Source of the DNA: Streptomyces sp. NBC_00440
GTDB taxonomy: Bacteria > Actinomycetota > Actinomycetes > Streptomycetales > Streptomycetaceae
Length of the DNA stretch: 64,000 nucleotides
Assembly (NCBI RefSeq): GCF_036014215.1
Contig: NZ_CP107921.1
Span: 3,211,001-3,275,000, forward strand
Direction: 5' to 3'
This document shows positions 41,533 to 50,476 of this stretch, in pieces. A program made the translations under genes and the position numbers. The notes below the pieces were generated by a model. The model searched no databases. It worked only from the letters and a program-made list of their open reading frames with translations, and had not been told where the DNA came from. Position 1 is the first letter of the stretch. Each line of letters begins with the position of its first letter.

Positions 41533-43726
41533 ATGCGTCGATCAGCTCCCGCTGTGTCCGCTCCTCGATGTGCTTGTTCAGGCCCTCGCCCTCGACGTCC
41601 ACATTCGGCAGCGCCCGGTCCAGCCAGCGCGGCAGCCACCACGCCCGCCTGCCGAGCAGCGCCAGGACGGCGGGCACGATGGCCATCCGTACGACGAAGG
41701 CGTCGAAGAAGACCGCGATGGCAAGGCCGAAGCCGATCATCTTGATCATCGAGTCACTGGCTCCGATGAAGCCGGAGAAGACCGCGATCATGATGACGGC
41801 GGCTGCGGTGACCACGCGCGCCCCGTGCTTGAAGCCGGTGACGACGGCCTGCCCGGGGCTCTCCCCGTGCACGTACGCCTCCCGCATCCGGGTGACCAGG
41901 AAGACCTCGTAGTCCATCGCGAGACCGAAGACCACACCCACCATGAAGATCGGCATCATCGACATGATCGGGCCGGTCTGCTGGACGCCGAAGAGCGAGC
42001 CGAGCCAGCCCCACTGGAAGACCGCGACGACCGCGCCCAGGGCGGCGACCACCGAGAGCAGGAAGCCGAGCGCCGCCTTGAGCGGCACCAGCACCGAGCG
42101 GAAGACCACCATCAGGAGCAGGAACGCGAGCCCGACGACGAGCGCCAGATACGGGACCAGCGCGTCGTTCATCTTCTGCGAGAAGTCGATGTTCATCGCG
42201 GTCGCGCCGGTGACCAGCACCGTGGCACCGGTCTCGGACTTGACCTGCGCACCCGCGTCACGGATGGAGTGGACCAGGTCCTCGGTCTTGACCGACGAGG
42301 GCCGGTCCTTGGGGATGACGCTGATCGTCGCGGTGTCGTGCGCCTTGTTGTAGAACGGCTTCGCCACCGAGACCACGCCGTCGAGCTTGGCGATCTTCTG
42401 GTGCACCTCGTCGACCGCTGCCGTACCGCCGCTGACGCCCTTGACGTCGACGACCGTCGTCAGCGGACCGTTGAACCCGGGGCCGAAGCCGTCGGAGAGC
42501 AGGTCGTACGCACGGCGCTGGGTGGTGTTGGTGGGCTGCGCCCCGTCGTCGGGCAGGCCCATCTGCAGTGAGGCGGCCGGGATGGCGATGGCGCCCAGGC
42601 CGATCACACCGACGAGCAGCACCAGAACGGGGCGGCGCAGCACGACGCGCGCCCAGCGGGTGCCGCCGTTGGCCTTGACCTCGGCGCCCGGCACCGGCGG
42701 GTTCTTGCGGGCCTTGCGTCCCACCACGCGCTTTCCGGCGAAGCCGAGCAGCGCGGGGATGAGGGTGAGCGCGATGAGGACGGCGATCACGACCGTACCG
42801 GCCGCAGCGAAGCCCATCTTGGAGAGCATCGGAATGTTCACGACGGCCAAGCCGACCAGGGCGATGACCACGGTGAGCCCGGCGAAGACCACCGCCGAAC
42901 CGGCCGTTCCGACCGCCCGGCCCGCGGCCTCCTGGGGTTCCCTGCCCTCGGCGAGTTCCGCGCGGAAGCGGGAGACGATGAACAGCGCGTAGTCGATACC
43001 GACCGCGAGGCCGATCATCATCGCCAGCGTCGATGTGGTGTTGCCCAGGTCCAGCACATTGGCCAGCGCCGTGATCGTCGAGACACCGATACCGACGCCG
43101 ATGAGGGCGGTGAGCAGCGGGAGCCCCGCGGCGATCAGCGAGCCGAACGTCACGATGAGCACGATCGCGGCGAGCACGACACCGATGATCTCGCCGGGGC
43201 CGGTCTCCGGCATGGCCTGGAGCGCGTCACCGCCGACCTCCACCGTGTACCCGTTGTGCTGCGCCTTGTCCACGGTGCTCTGGAGCGAGTCCTTGGCCTG
43301 GTCGGTCAGCTCCATCGAGCTGACCTTGTAGGACACCTGGACGTAGACGGTGCTGCCGTCCTTGGAGACGGCCTTCGCCTGGTAGGGGTCCGTCACCGAA
43401 GAGATCTGGTGCGAGCCGGAGCTCAGCTCCCCCTCGACCTTCTTGACCTCGGCCTTGTTCGCCGCGGATGTCATCTTCTCGCCGGACGGGGCCTTGAAGA
43501 CGACCCGGGCGGTGGCGCCGTCGGCGCTCTGCCCGGGGAACCGCTGCCCCAGCAGGTCGAAGGCCTTCTGGGCCTCCGTGCCGGGTATCGAGAAGGAGCT
43601 TGCGGTCGCGGTGGCCGCTGAGGAGGCGCCGAAGCCGGCGAGCGCCAGCAGCGCCACCCACACCAGGGCGACATAACGGCGGCGCCGGAAGGCGAACCGT
43701 CCGAGCTTGTAGAGGTACGTGGCCAC
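41531..43726 (-). CDS. MMPL family RND-type transporter
   Basis: 731 aa with 12 predicted helices in two repeats. Helix 1 (RYVALVWVALLALAGFG) is followed by a large extracytoplasmic loop. MIGLAVGIDYALFIVSRFRAELAEG and VFGLAMDYEVFLVTRMREAYVHGE are the MmpL GxDY/F proton-relay motifs in helices 4 and 10. Actinobacterial MmpLs export lipids or hydrophobic compounds. It follows a TetR gene on the same strand after 147 bp. Confidence 0.92.
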   Translation of the reverse strand: MATYLYKLGRFAFRRRRYVALVWVALLALAGFGASSAATATASSFSIPGTEAQKAFDLLGQRFPGQSADGATARVVFKAPSGEKMTSAANKAEVKKVEGELSSGSHQISSVTDPYQAKAVSKDGSTVYVQVSYKVSSMELTDQAKDSLQSTVDKAQHNGYTVEVGGDALQAMPETGPGEIIGVVLAAIVLIVTFGSLIAAGLPLLTALIGVGIGVSTITALANVLDLGNTTSTLAMMIGLAVGIDYALFIVSRFRAELAEGREPQEAAGRAVGTAGSAVVFAGLTVVIALVGLAVVNIPMLSKMGFAAAGTVVIAVLIALTLIPALLGFAGKRVVGRKARKNPPVPGAEVKANGGTRWARVVLRRPVLVLLVGVIGLGAIAIPAASLQMGLPDDGAQPTNTTQRRAYDLLSDGFGPGFNGPLTTVVDVKGVSGGTAAVDEVHQKIAKLDGVVSVAKPFYNKAHDTATISVIPKDRPSSVKTEDLVHSIRDAGAQVKSETGATVLVTGATAMNIDFSQKMNDALVPYLALVVGLAFLLLMVVFRSVLVPLKAALGFLLSVVAALGAVVAVFQWGWLGSLFGVQQTGPIMSMMPIFMVGVVFGLAMDYEVFLVTRMREAYVHGESPGQAVVTGFKHGARVVTAAAVIMIAVFSGFIGASDSMIKMIGFGLAIAVFFDAFVVRMAIVPAVLALLGRRAWWLPRWLDRALPNVDVEGEGLNKHIEERTQRELIDA

Positions 43727-43873
43727 GAGGGCGTCTCCCGGTCAGGTCGGGTGGAAAAAGGGCGTAAGGAACCAGCCCGACGACGAGAGCGGCGTGTCAG
43801 GTGGAGAGATGTTCAGGTGTGTCAGGCGATGGCTCAGATGGTGGTCATGGTGAACACCGGTCGTTGATACGGA

Positions 43874-44467
43874 TCACGGAGTGACCGTGATCGGTGGCTG
43901 GGCGCCGAGAGCGGGGAGTACCACGGCGTCCAGATAACGGGAGAGGAATGCCTGGTCGACAGGCTGCTCCTCCAGTAGCTGACGGGCGACGAAGGCGCCG
44001 ACCATCATGTGCGGGACAAAATGCAGCGCGGGGTTGCCCGCGCTGATCTCGCCACGCTGCACCGCGCGGTACAACATGCGGTTGAGCCCGGTCACCTCGG
44101 GTTCGATCAGCAGCTCGCGCAGGGCCTGGAAGAGATCCGGGTTCTCATGCACGGCATGCATCAGACCCCGCATCAGGGCGGAGTTCCGCTCCATCTCGCA
44201 GTCGTCCTCGCGGGCCACCATGACCTGGAAGTCCCCGCGCAGGGAACCGGTGTCGACCTGGTCGATACGGACAGGCTTGTTGTGCCGCAACGCCCTGACG
44301 ACCAGTTTCGGCTTGCTCCCCCACTGGCGGTAGAGGGTGGCCTTGCTGGACCGCGTACGGGCGGCGACGGCGTCCATGGTCAGGGCTTCGTAGCCGACCT
44401 CACGCAGCAGATCGAGGGTGGCCGCGTACAGCTCACTCTCGCGCTCCGGCGTCAGTCTGCTTGCCAT
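43874..44467 (-). CDS. TetR family regulator of the MmpL transporter
   Basis: 197 aa from the ATG at 44465-44467. Helix-turn-helix ELYAATLDLLREVGYEALTMDAVAARTRSSKATLYRQWGSKPKLVVRAL with the common TLYRQWxSK. The ligand domain ends ALGAQPPITVTP. Two GAAACG palindromes lie directly upstream. The arrangement (repressor then exporter in one direction) suggests autoregulation and derepression of the exporter by a hydrophobic ligand. Confidence 0.9.
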   Translation of the reverse strand: MASRLTPERESELYAATLDLLREVGYEALTMDAVAARTRSSKATLYRQWGSKPKLVVRALRHNKPVRIDQVDTGSLRGDFQVMVAREDDCEMERNSALMRGLMHAVHENPDLFQALRELLIEPEVTGLNRMLYRAVQRGEISAGNPALHFVPHMMVGAFVARQLLEEQPVDQAFLSRYLDAVVLPALGAQPPITVTP

Positions 44468-44483
44468 CCCCGGCCTTCCCGAG

Positions 44484-44496
44484 CGAAACGGTTTCG
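44484..44496. promoter_or_regulatory. TetR operator copy 1 (CGAAAC-G-GTTTCG)
   Basis: An exact 6-1-6 palindrome 17 bp upstream of the tetR start codon. It shares the GCGAAACG half-site with the longer palindrome at 44524-44543. Confidence 0.7.
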
Positions 44497-44523
44497 TACA
44501 CCACGACGGTACGCCGGGCCCGA

Positions 44524-44543
44524 GCGAAACGACAACGTTTCGC
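44524..44543. promoter_or_regulatory. TetR operator copy 2 (GCGAAACG-N4-CGTTTCGC)
   Basis: An exact 8-4-8 palindrome, 57 bp upstream of the tetR start. The spacing and repeated half-site fit cooperative TetR dimers. Confidence 0.72.
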
Positions 44544-44728
44544 TTGTGGACTCGATCACGCTTGTCGGACCGGTATAAGAAGCGGGATGAGAAGCGGGAT
44601 GAGAAGCGGCACAGGAGGCGGCACGAGAGGCGGCATGACACGTGCCACCCGCCGCACGGGAGGTGCCGGTGGCCGGAGGGGCGGCGCCACGAGTTGCCGG
44701 GCCTCCTCAGCGCGGAAAGCATTGAGGG

Positions 44729-47700
44729 GTGAGCCAAGCCGATGTGGGAGACGCCGCGTACCTCCGCTTCCCGAACCTCCAGGGCGATCTGCTGTGCTTC
44801 GTGACCGAGGACGATCTCTGGGTCGCGCCCATCGACGGCGGCGCCGGGCGCCCCGAGCGCGCCTGGCGGATCACCGCCGACCGGACCCGGGTGGGCCAGC
44901 CGCGGTTCTCCCCCGACGGCGGGCACATCGCGTACACGTCCTGGCGCAGCCTCGACCCGGAGATCCATCTGGCCCCCGTGGACGGCGGCCCGTCCCGGCG
45001 GCTGACGTACTGGGGCTCGCTCGACACCCGGGTACGCGGCTGGACGCCGGAGGGCGACATCCTGGCCGTGGCCTCGCACAACCAGCCGTTCTCGCACTTC
45101 AGCTGGGCCTACACGGTGGCCACCGATGGCTCACCGGGAGCCAAGCTGCCCTGGGGCCCGGTCCATGACATCGCGATCGGTGACGTGGCCGGCGAGCGCC
45201 GCACGCTCCTGCTCACCGGCACGCCGCCGCACGAACCGGCCGCCTGGAAGCGCTACCGGGGCGGCGCCACCGGCCGCCTCTGGCTGCACGGCGAGCGGCT
45301 GCTCGCCGGGATCGAGGGGCATCTGGCCTGCCCGATGCTGGTCGAGGGCCGAGTCGCCTTCCTCTCCGACCACGAGGGCATCGGCAACCTCTACTCCTGT
45401 CTGCCGGACGGCACGGATCTGCGCCGCCACACCGACCACGACAGCTGGTACGCGAGGAACGCGTCCACCGACGGCCACCGAGTGGTCTACCAGTGCGCGG
45501 GCGACATCTGGCTGGCCGACGACCTGTCGCCCGGCGCGGTGCCGCGCAAGCTGGAGGTCCGCATCGGCAGCCCGCGCACCGGGCGGCGCGCCTACCAGGT
45601 CCCGGCGTCCACCAACGTCGACGGCCTGTCCGTGGACGAGACGGGCCGGGCGAGCGCGGTCGTCGTGCGCGGCAGCCTGTACTGGCTCACCCACCGCGAC
45701 GGCCCGGCCCGCACCATCACGGACACCCCGGGAGTACGGGTCCGCCTCCCCGAAAGGCTCGGCAGCGCGGGACGGATCGCGTACGTCACGGACGCGGAGG
45801 GCGAGGACGCCGTCGAGATCGCGTACATGCCACGCGCCAGCGGCGACCTGCCGCCCCGGCGGTTCGCCGCGGGCGAGCTGGGCCGCGTCCAGGAGATGGT
45901 CTCGGACCCCGAAGGCGAGCAGCTGGCCATCGCCTCGCACGACGGGCGGCTGCTGCTCCTCACGGTCGCCGACGACGTACCGGACGAAGTCCTGGGTACC
46001 GCCCCGGACGGTGAAACAGCGGGCGGGGAAGCGCCGGAGGAGACCGCGAAGCAGCCCGGGGACCAGCGGCCGGCCGGTGCGGTCACGGAGCTGATCCGTT
46101 CCCTCAACGGCCCGGTGCGCGATCTGGCCTTCTCCCCCGACGGCACCTGGCTGACCTGGTCGCACCCCGGGGTCGGCCGCTCGCTGCGGCAGATCAAGAT
46201 GGCGAAGATCGCCGGGCCGATGTCGCCCACCGTCGTCGACGTCACCAACGGCCGTTTCGAGGACGAGAACCCGGTCTTCACCAGCGACGGCCGCTATCTG
46301 GCGTTCCTGTCCTGGCGCGGTTTCGACCCGGTGTACGACGTCCACACCGGCGACCTGTCGTTCCCGCTGGGCTGCCGCCCCTACCTCGTACCGCTTACCT
46401 CCACGACACCCTCGCCCTTCGCGCTCTCCCCCGAAGGGCGCCCCGCGGCGGGCGGTCTCGACCCGGCGGACGATCCGGGGGACAGCGCGGACGGCAGCAA
46501 GGTGCTGGTCGAGATCGAGGGGCTGGAGAGCCGGGTCACGCCGTTCCCGGTGCCCGCGTCGAAGTACTCCTCGCTCTGCCCGGTCAGCGGCGGCGGCCTC
46601 GTCTGGCTGCGCTGGCCCATCTCGGGCGCGCTCGGCGAGACCTTCGTCAACCCGGCGGACACCTCGGGCCGCCCCACACTCGAACACTTCGCCATCGCCA
46701 GGGCCCGCAAGGCCGAACTGGTCGACCACCTGGACTGGTTCGCGATCAGCGGCGACGGCAGCAGGCTGGTGGTCATGGACCTGGGCGAGCTGCGCGCGGT
46801 CCCCGCCACCGAGCCCGGCGACAACGACACCACGGCCTATCTCGACCCGCGCCGCATCCTGCACGACGTCGACCCGCCGTCGGAGTGGCGCGGGGCGTTC
46901 GACGAAGCGGGACGCATCATCCCCGCCTACTTCTGGGAGCCGCACATGTGCGGCATCGACTGGTCGGCGATCCTGGCGCAGTACCGCCCGCTGGTCGAAC
47001 GGGTCGCGTCCCCCGACGAGTTCGCCGATCTGCTCCGCGAGGTCCTGGGCGAGCTGGGCACCTCGCACGCGTACGTCACCGCCGCCCGCCGCAATGAGGG
47101 ACCGCCGCACTACCAGCGGGTGATGGGCCTGCTGGGCGCGAACCTGGTGTGCCGGGACGGCGCCTGGGTGGTCAAGCGCATCCTGCCCGGCGACTCGTCG
47201 GACTCCAAGGCGCGCTCCCCGCTCGCCGGTACGGGCATCCGCGAGGGTGCCGTACTGACCCATGTCGACGGCCGCCCGGTGGACCCGCTCACGGGCCCGT
47301 ACCCACTGCTCGCTGCGGCGGGCGGCACCACGGTCGAGCTGACGTTCAACCCGGCCGGCCGGGAGGGCGGCTCCCGCCGGGTCGCGGTGGTCCCGCTGAT
47401 CGACGAGCGCCCGCTGCGCTACCAGGACTGGGTGGCCAAACGGCGTGCTGTCGTACGGGAGTTGAGCGACGGCCGGTGCGGCTATCTGCACATCCCCGAC
47501 ATGGGCGGTTCGGGCTGGGCCCAGTTCAACCGCGATCTGCGCCTGGAGGTGTCCCGCCCCGCACTGATCGTGGACGTACGGGGCAACGCGGGCGGTCACA
47601 TCAGCGAGCTGGTGGTCGAGAAGCTCACCCGTACGATCCTCGGCTGGGACCTCACCCGCGACGCCCAGCCCGTCTCGTACGCGTCGAACGCGCCCCGGGG

Positions 47701-48097
47701 CCCGGTGGTCGCCCTCGCCGACGAGGCCACCTCGTCCGACGGCGACATGATCACAGCGGCGTTCCGGCTGCTCGGAATCGGCCCGGTGGTCGGCCAGCGC
47801 ACCTGGGGCGGCGTGGTCGGCATGACCGGCCGGCACCGCCTCGGCGACGGCACGGTGATCACGGTCCCGATGAACGCGGCCTGGTTCGACACGTACGGCT
47901 GGTCGGTCGAGAACCACGGCGTGGACCCGGACATCGAGGCCCTGCGCACCCCGCTGAACTGGGCGGAGGGCCGCCACGGCCAACTGGACGACGCGGTCTG
48001 GACAGCGCTCGACCTACTGGCGGCCAGACCGGCGGCGGAACCACCGGACTACACGGAGGTCCCGGACAAGAGGCGCCCGGAACTGCCGCCACGGTAG
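44729..48097 (+). CDS. Tricorn protease homologue (S41)
   Basis: 1122 aa, no signal peptide, cytoplasmic. N-terminal six- and seven-bladed beta-propellers (repeated RFSPDGGHIAYTS and FSPDGTWLTWSHPG units, residues 1 to about 650), a C1 helical domain, a PDZ domain near residues 800-890 (VKRILPGDSSDSKARSPLAGTGIREGAVLTHVDGRPV) and the C2 catalytic domain. The tricorn tetrad residues are present: S779-H780 (GTSHAY), S1003-D1004 (TSSDGD) and E1061 (VENHGVDP). It degrades peptides released by the proteasome. GTG start with a close GAGG. An acidic linker insertion (residues about 425-455) is low-complexity. Confidence 0.93.
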   Translation: MSQADVGDAAYLRFPNLQGDLLCFVTEDDLWVAPIDGGAGRPERAWRITADRTRVGQPRFSPDGGHIAYTSWRSLDPEIHLAPVDGGPSRRLTYWGSLDTRVRGWTPEGDILAVASHNQPFSHFSWAYTVATDGSPGAKLPWGPVHDIAIGDVAGERRTLLLTGTPPHEPAAWKRYRGGATGRLWLHGERLLAGIEGHLACPMLVEGRVAFLSDHEGIGNLYSCLPDGTDLRRHTDHDSWYARNASTDGHRVVYQCAGDIWLADDLSPGAVPRKLEVRIGSPRTGRRAYQVPASTNVDGLSVDETGRASAVVVRGSLYWLTHRDGPARTITDTPGVRVRLPERLGSAGRIAYVTDAEGEDAVEIAYMPRASGDLPPRRFAAGELGRVQEMVSDPEGEQLAIASHDGRLLLLTVADDVPDEVLGTAPDGETAGGEAPEETAKQPGDQRPAGAVTELIRSLNGPVRDLAFSPDGTWLTWSHPGVGRSLRQIKMAKIAGPMSPTVVDVTNGRFEDENPVFTSDGRYLAFLSWRGFDPVYDVHTGDLSFPLGCRPYLVPLTSTTPSPFALSPEGRPAAGGLDPADDPGDSADGSKVLVEIEGLESRVTPFPVPASKYSSLCPVSGGGLVWLRWPISGALGETFVNPADTSGRPTLEHFAIARARKAELVDHLDWFAISGDGSRLVVMDLGELRAVPATEPGDNDTTAYLDPRRILHDVDPPSEWRGAFDEAGRIIPAYFWEPHMCGIDWSAILAQYRPLVERVASPDEFADLLREVLGELGTSHAYVTAARRNEGPPHYQRVMGLLGANLVCRDGAWVVKRILPGDSSDSKARSPLAGTGIREGAVLTHVDGRPVDPLTGPYPLLAAAGGTTVELTFNPAGREGGSRRVAVVPLIDERPLRYQDWVAKRRAVVRELSDGRCGYLHIPDMGGSGWAQFNRDLRLEVSRPALIVDVRGNAGGHISELVVEKLTRTILGWDLTRDAQPVSYASNAPRGPVVALADEATSSDGDMITAAFRLLGIGPVVGQRTWGGVVGMTGRHRLGDGTVITVPMNAAWFDTYGWSVENHGVDPDIEALRTPLNWAEGRHGQLDDAVWTALDLLAARPAAEPPDYTEVPDKRRPELPPR

Positions 48098-48205
48098 GGG
48101 CGCCTGCGGGGACGCGCTCATCGCCGTCACGCCGGACGCGCTTGATCTTGCTGCGCTCGGCTCAACCTGCGAGCACCATGCAGATCACACCGAAGGTGGG
48201 CAAAA

Positions 48206-48290
48206 TCCAAGCCCGGCCGGCGCTTGAGGACGTCATTCAAGCCCGTCCGGCGCTTGAGGACCGGGGGCCCGGGGGCAGCGCCCCCGTGCA
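48206..48290. repeat. Two copies of the Streptomyces CGCTTGAGGAC intergenic element with hairpin
   Basis: TTCAAGCCCGTCCGGCGCTT followed by GAGGAC occurs at 48236-48261, with a near copy at 48206-48231. GGGGGC-AG-CGCCCCC (about 48272-48287) follows. This sequence is familiar from many Streptomyces intergenic regions. The GGCGCTTGAGG arms can pair with neighbouring copies. Confidence 0.6.
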
Positions 48291-48373
48291 CACGGCGCCC
48301 GCATACACACAGCACCGCCACGCGAAAGGCGCGCCCCCCGGAAGGGAGACGCGCCCTCTCACGGACCAGGCGT

Positions 48374-48586
48374 TCAGGAGTCGAACTGGTCCCGGACCTG
48401 GTCCGCCGCGTCCTGGCCCCGCTCCCGCGCCCGGTCCCCCGTGCTCCCACCGCGCTCGCCCGCACGGGCCTCGTCCTCAGGCCGGGCCATCCGCTCCGAA
48501 GCCTCGTCCTGCGCACCGCCCTTCGACTGCTTGCCCTGGTCGGCGAGCTGCTGCGCCTTGTCCTTGAACTGGTCCTTCATACCCAT
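48374..48586 (-). CDS. Small hydrophilic CsbD-like protein
   Basis: 70 aa from the ATG at 48584-48586, with GGGAG upstream. MGMKDQFKDKAQQLADQGKQ opens a fully charged, glycine/glutamine-rich protein with no hydrophobic core, ending AADQVRDQFDS. Such small disordered proteins are abundant in Streptomyces and related to CsbD/stress-induced hydrophilins. The relation is suggested by composition, not by a firm motif. Monocistronic. Confidence 0.65.
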   Translation of the reverse strand: MGMKDQFKDKAQQLADQGKQSKGGAQDEASERMARPEDEARAGERGGSTGDRARERGQDAADQVRDQFDS

Positions 48587-48680
48587 GAGGTTCACTCCCA
48601 AGTGAAGTGTGAGGGGATGGAGAGCTGTGCCCTCCAGGCCTCGACCAGACTTACACGAGGGAACATTCGCCGCATTTCGA

Positions 48681-49562
48681 TCAGTTACGCTCCGTGCGCG
48701 CCTTCTCGTCCGCCACCCCGCCGGCGCCCACAAGGCCCCTACTGACCCCGGCGAGCCGCGGCTCGAAGCGCCGCATCTCGCGCTGGCCGACCGTGCCGAT
48801 CAGCGCCGGCAGATACCCGCGTACGGACTGCATCCCGCGCAGCCACCACTGCGCGTACACGTGCGAGGACCGCCGCTCGACCCCGGCCACGATCCGGTCG
48901 ACGGCCGGGCCCAGCGGATAGGTGCGGTTGCTCGGCCACGGCAGCCGCTGGCGCAACTCCCGCATCACGTCGTCCTCGTCGGCCCCGCGCACCATGTCCG
49001 TGTCCGTCCAGGACAGATAGCCGACCCCCACCCGCACACCCTTGTAGCCGACCTCGGCCCGCAGGCAGTGCGCGAAGGCCTCGACACCCGACTTGGACGC
49101 GCAGTACGCCGACATCATCGGCGCGGGCGTGATCGCGGCCAGCGACGCGATCTGCAGGAAGTACCCGCGGCTCTCCATCAGCACCGGCAGGAACGCCCGC
49201 GCGGTCACCGCCCCGCCCACCAGATTGACCTCGATGACCCGCCGCCACGCCTCGGGGTCCGAGTCCACGAAGGGCCCGCCGGACGCCACCCCGGCGTTGG
49301 CCACGACGATGTCGACCTTGCCGAAGTGCGCCTTGACCTCCCGCGCGACAGCCGCCATCGCCTCGTGGTCGGTGACGTCGGCGTACCAGTGCGCGCTCTC
49401 GGTGTGCAGCCGCCCGGAGACCGCCTTCAGTTCGTCCGGCTCCAGGCCGACCAGCGCCACCTTCGCGCCGCGCGCCGAGAGCTTGCGGGCCAGCAGCTCG
49501 CCGACCCCGCGCGCGGCTCCCGTGACGACCGCGACCTGGCCCTCCAGGCTGTTCCTGCTCAT
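48681..49562 (-). CDS. Short-chain dehydrogenase of the BVMO operon
   Basis: 293 aa from the ATG at 49560-49562. Cofactor loop VVTGAARGVGELLARKLSARGAKVALVG, NAGVASGGPF, catalytic IASLAAITPAPMMSAYCASKSGVEAF. The extended C-terminus (MQSVRGYLPALIGTVGQREMRRFEPRLAG) resembles the SadH-type SDRs of mycobacteria. The start overlaps the hydrolase stop (ATGA). It probably oxidises or reduces the alcohol/ketone handled by the monooxygenase and hydrolase upstream. Confidence 0.9.
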   Translation of the reverse strand: MSRNSLEGQVAVVTGAARGVGELLARKLSARGAKVALVGLEPDELKAVSGRLHTESAHWYADVTDHEAMAAVAREVKAHFGKVDIVVANAGVASGGPFVDSDPEAWRRVIEVNLVGGAVTARAFLPVLMESRGYFLQIASLAAITPAPMMSAYCASKSGVEAFAHCLRAEVGYKGVRVGVGYLSWTDTDMVRGADEDDVMRELRQRLPWPSNRTYPLGPAVDRIVAGVERRSSHVYAQWWLRGMQSVRGYLPALIGTVGQREMRRFEPRLAGVSRGLVGAGGVADEKARTERN

Positions 49563-50476
49563 ACGGCCTTCTCCTTGTCCGTTCGCCTGCCGGTGGCCAG
49601 GTCCACCGGTACATGTGCGGCGGCCAGTTCGCGCAGCAACGCGCCGACCGCTTCGGGGGCTTCCACCGGTGTCATGTGCCCGACGCCCACCAGCTCGGTG
49701 AGTCCGGTGCAGTGCGGCAGCGCGGCGGCCAGCGCCCGTGCGTGCACCACCGGGGTGAGCCGGTCCGCCGTCCCGGCGACCACTGCGGTGGGTACGTCCA
49801 ACTCCCGTACGCCCGCATCCAGATCGAGCCCGGCGAGCACATGCGACCAGGCCACCCGCGCGGCCCGGGGGCAGGCGTGCACGATGCGCGCGCAGGCGGC
49901 CACCCGGTCCGGGGCCGAACCGGGGCCCATCGTCACGTACTTGAGGATCCGCTTCGATACGGGCGTGACCGGCCCGAACGGGGCGCGCGCCCCGAGCACC
50001 GCGCCCGTCAGCCGGGTCCGCAGCCGTCCGGCCCGCAGTGGCACCACTGTCGACTCGGCGATCAGCCGCGAGCTGCCCGTACTGCACAGCAGCACCGCCG
50101 CCGCGTGCTCCCGGAACCGGGGCCGCCCCGAGGCCGCCATCATGGTCATCCCGCCCATGGAGTGGCCGCCGAGCACCGCCCGTTCACCCGGGGCGAGAGT
50201 GGCGGCGAGCACCGCCTCCAGGTCGTCGGCCAGGAGGTCCGTGGTGTAGCCGCGCAGGTCCGCGCCGGGCGTACGCCCGTGCCCGCGCTGGTCGTACACC
50301 ACTACCCGGTGATCCCCCGCGAGCTCGCTGATCTGGGCGTCCCAGAACCGGGTCGAGCAGGTCCAGCCGTGCGAGAGCACCACGGCGGGGGCGCCGTCGG
50401 GCCCGTACACCTCGACATGGATCCGCGCGCCGTCCGCGGAGACGGCGATCAGTTCCCGCGCTCCGACGCCGCTCAC
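49559..50476 (-). CDS. Alpha/beta hydrolase of the BVMO operon
   Basis: 305 aa, GTG start overlapping the BVMO stop (GTGA). Oxyanion motif SHGWTCSTRFW, nucleophile GGHSMGGMTMM, aspartate in VVAGTADRLTPVVHA and histidine in GVGHMTPVEAPEAV. A lipase/esterase-type enzyme. In this operon its natural substrate would be the ester or lactone produced by the Baeyer-Villiger monooxygenase. Confidence 0.9.
   Translation of the reverse strand: MSGVGARELIAVSADGARIHVEVYGPDGAPAVVLSHGWTCSTRFWDAQISELAGDHRVVVYDQRGHGRTPGADLRGYTTDLLADDLEAVLAATLAPGERAVLGGHSMGGMTMMAASGRPRFREHAAAVLLCSTGSSRLIAESTVVPLRAGRLRTRLTGAVLGARAPFGPVTPVSKRILKYVTMGPGSAPDRVAACARIVHACPRAARVAWSHVLAGLDLDAGVRELDVPTAVVAGTADRLTPVVHARALAAALPHCTGLTELVGVGHMTPVEAPEAVGALLRELAAAHVPVDLATGRRTDKEKAV

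Noticed and set aside
45131..47983. 950-aa open frame antisense to the tricorn gene
   Set aside because: Its composition (A, R, V, D, G) and lack of any domain fit a shadow of the tricorn reading frame.
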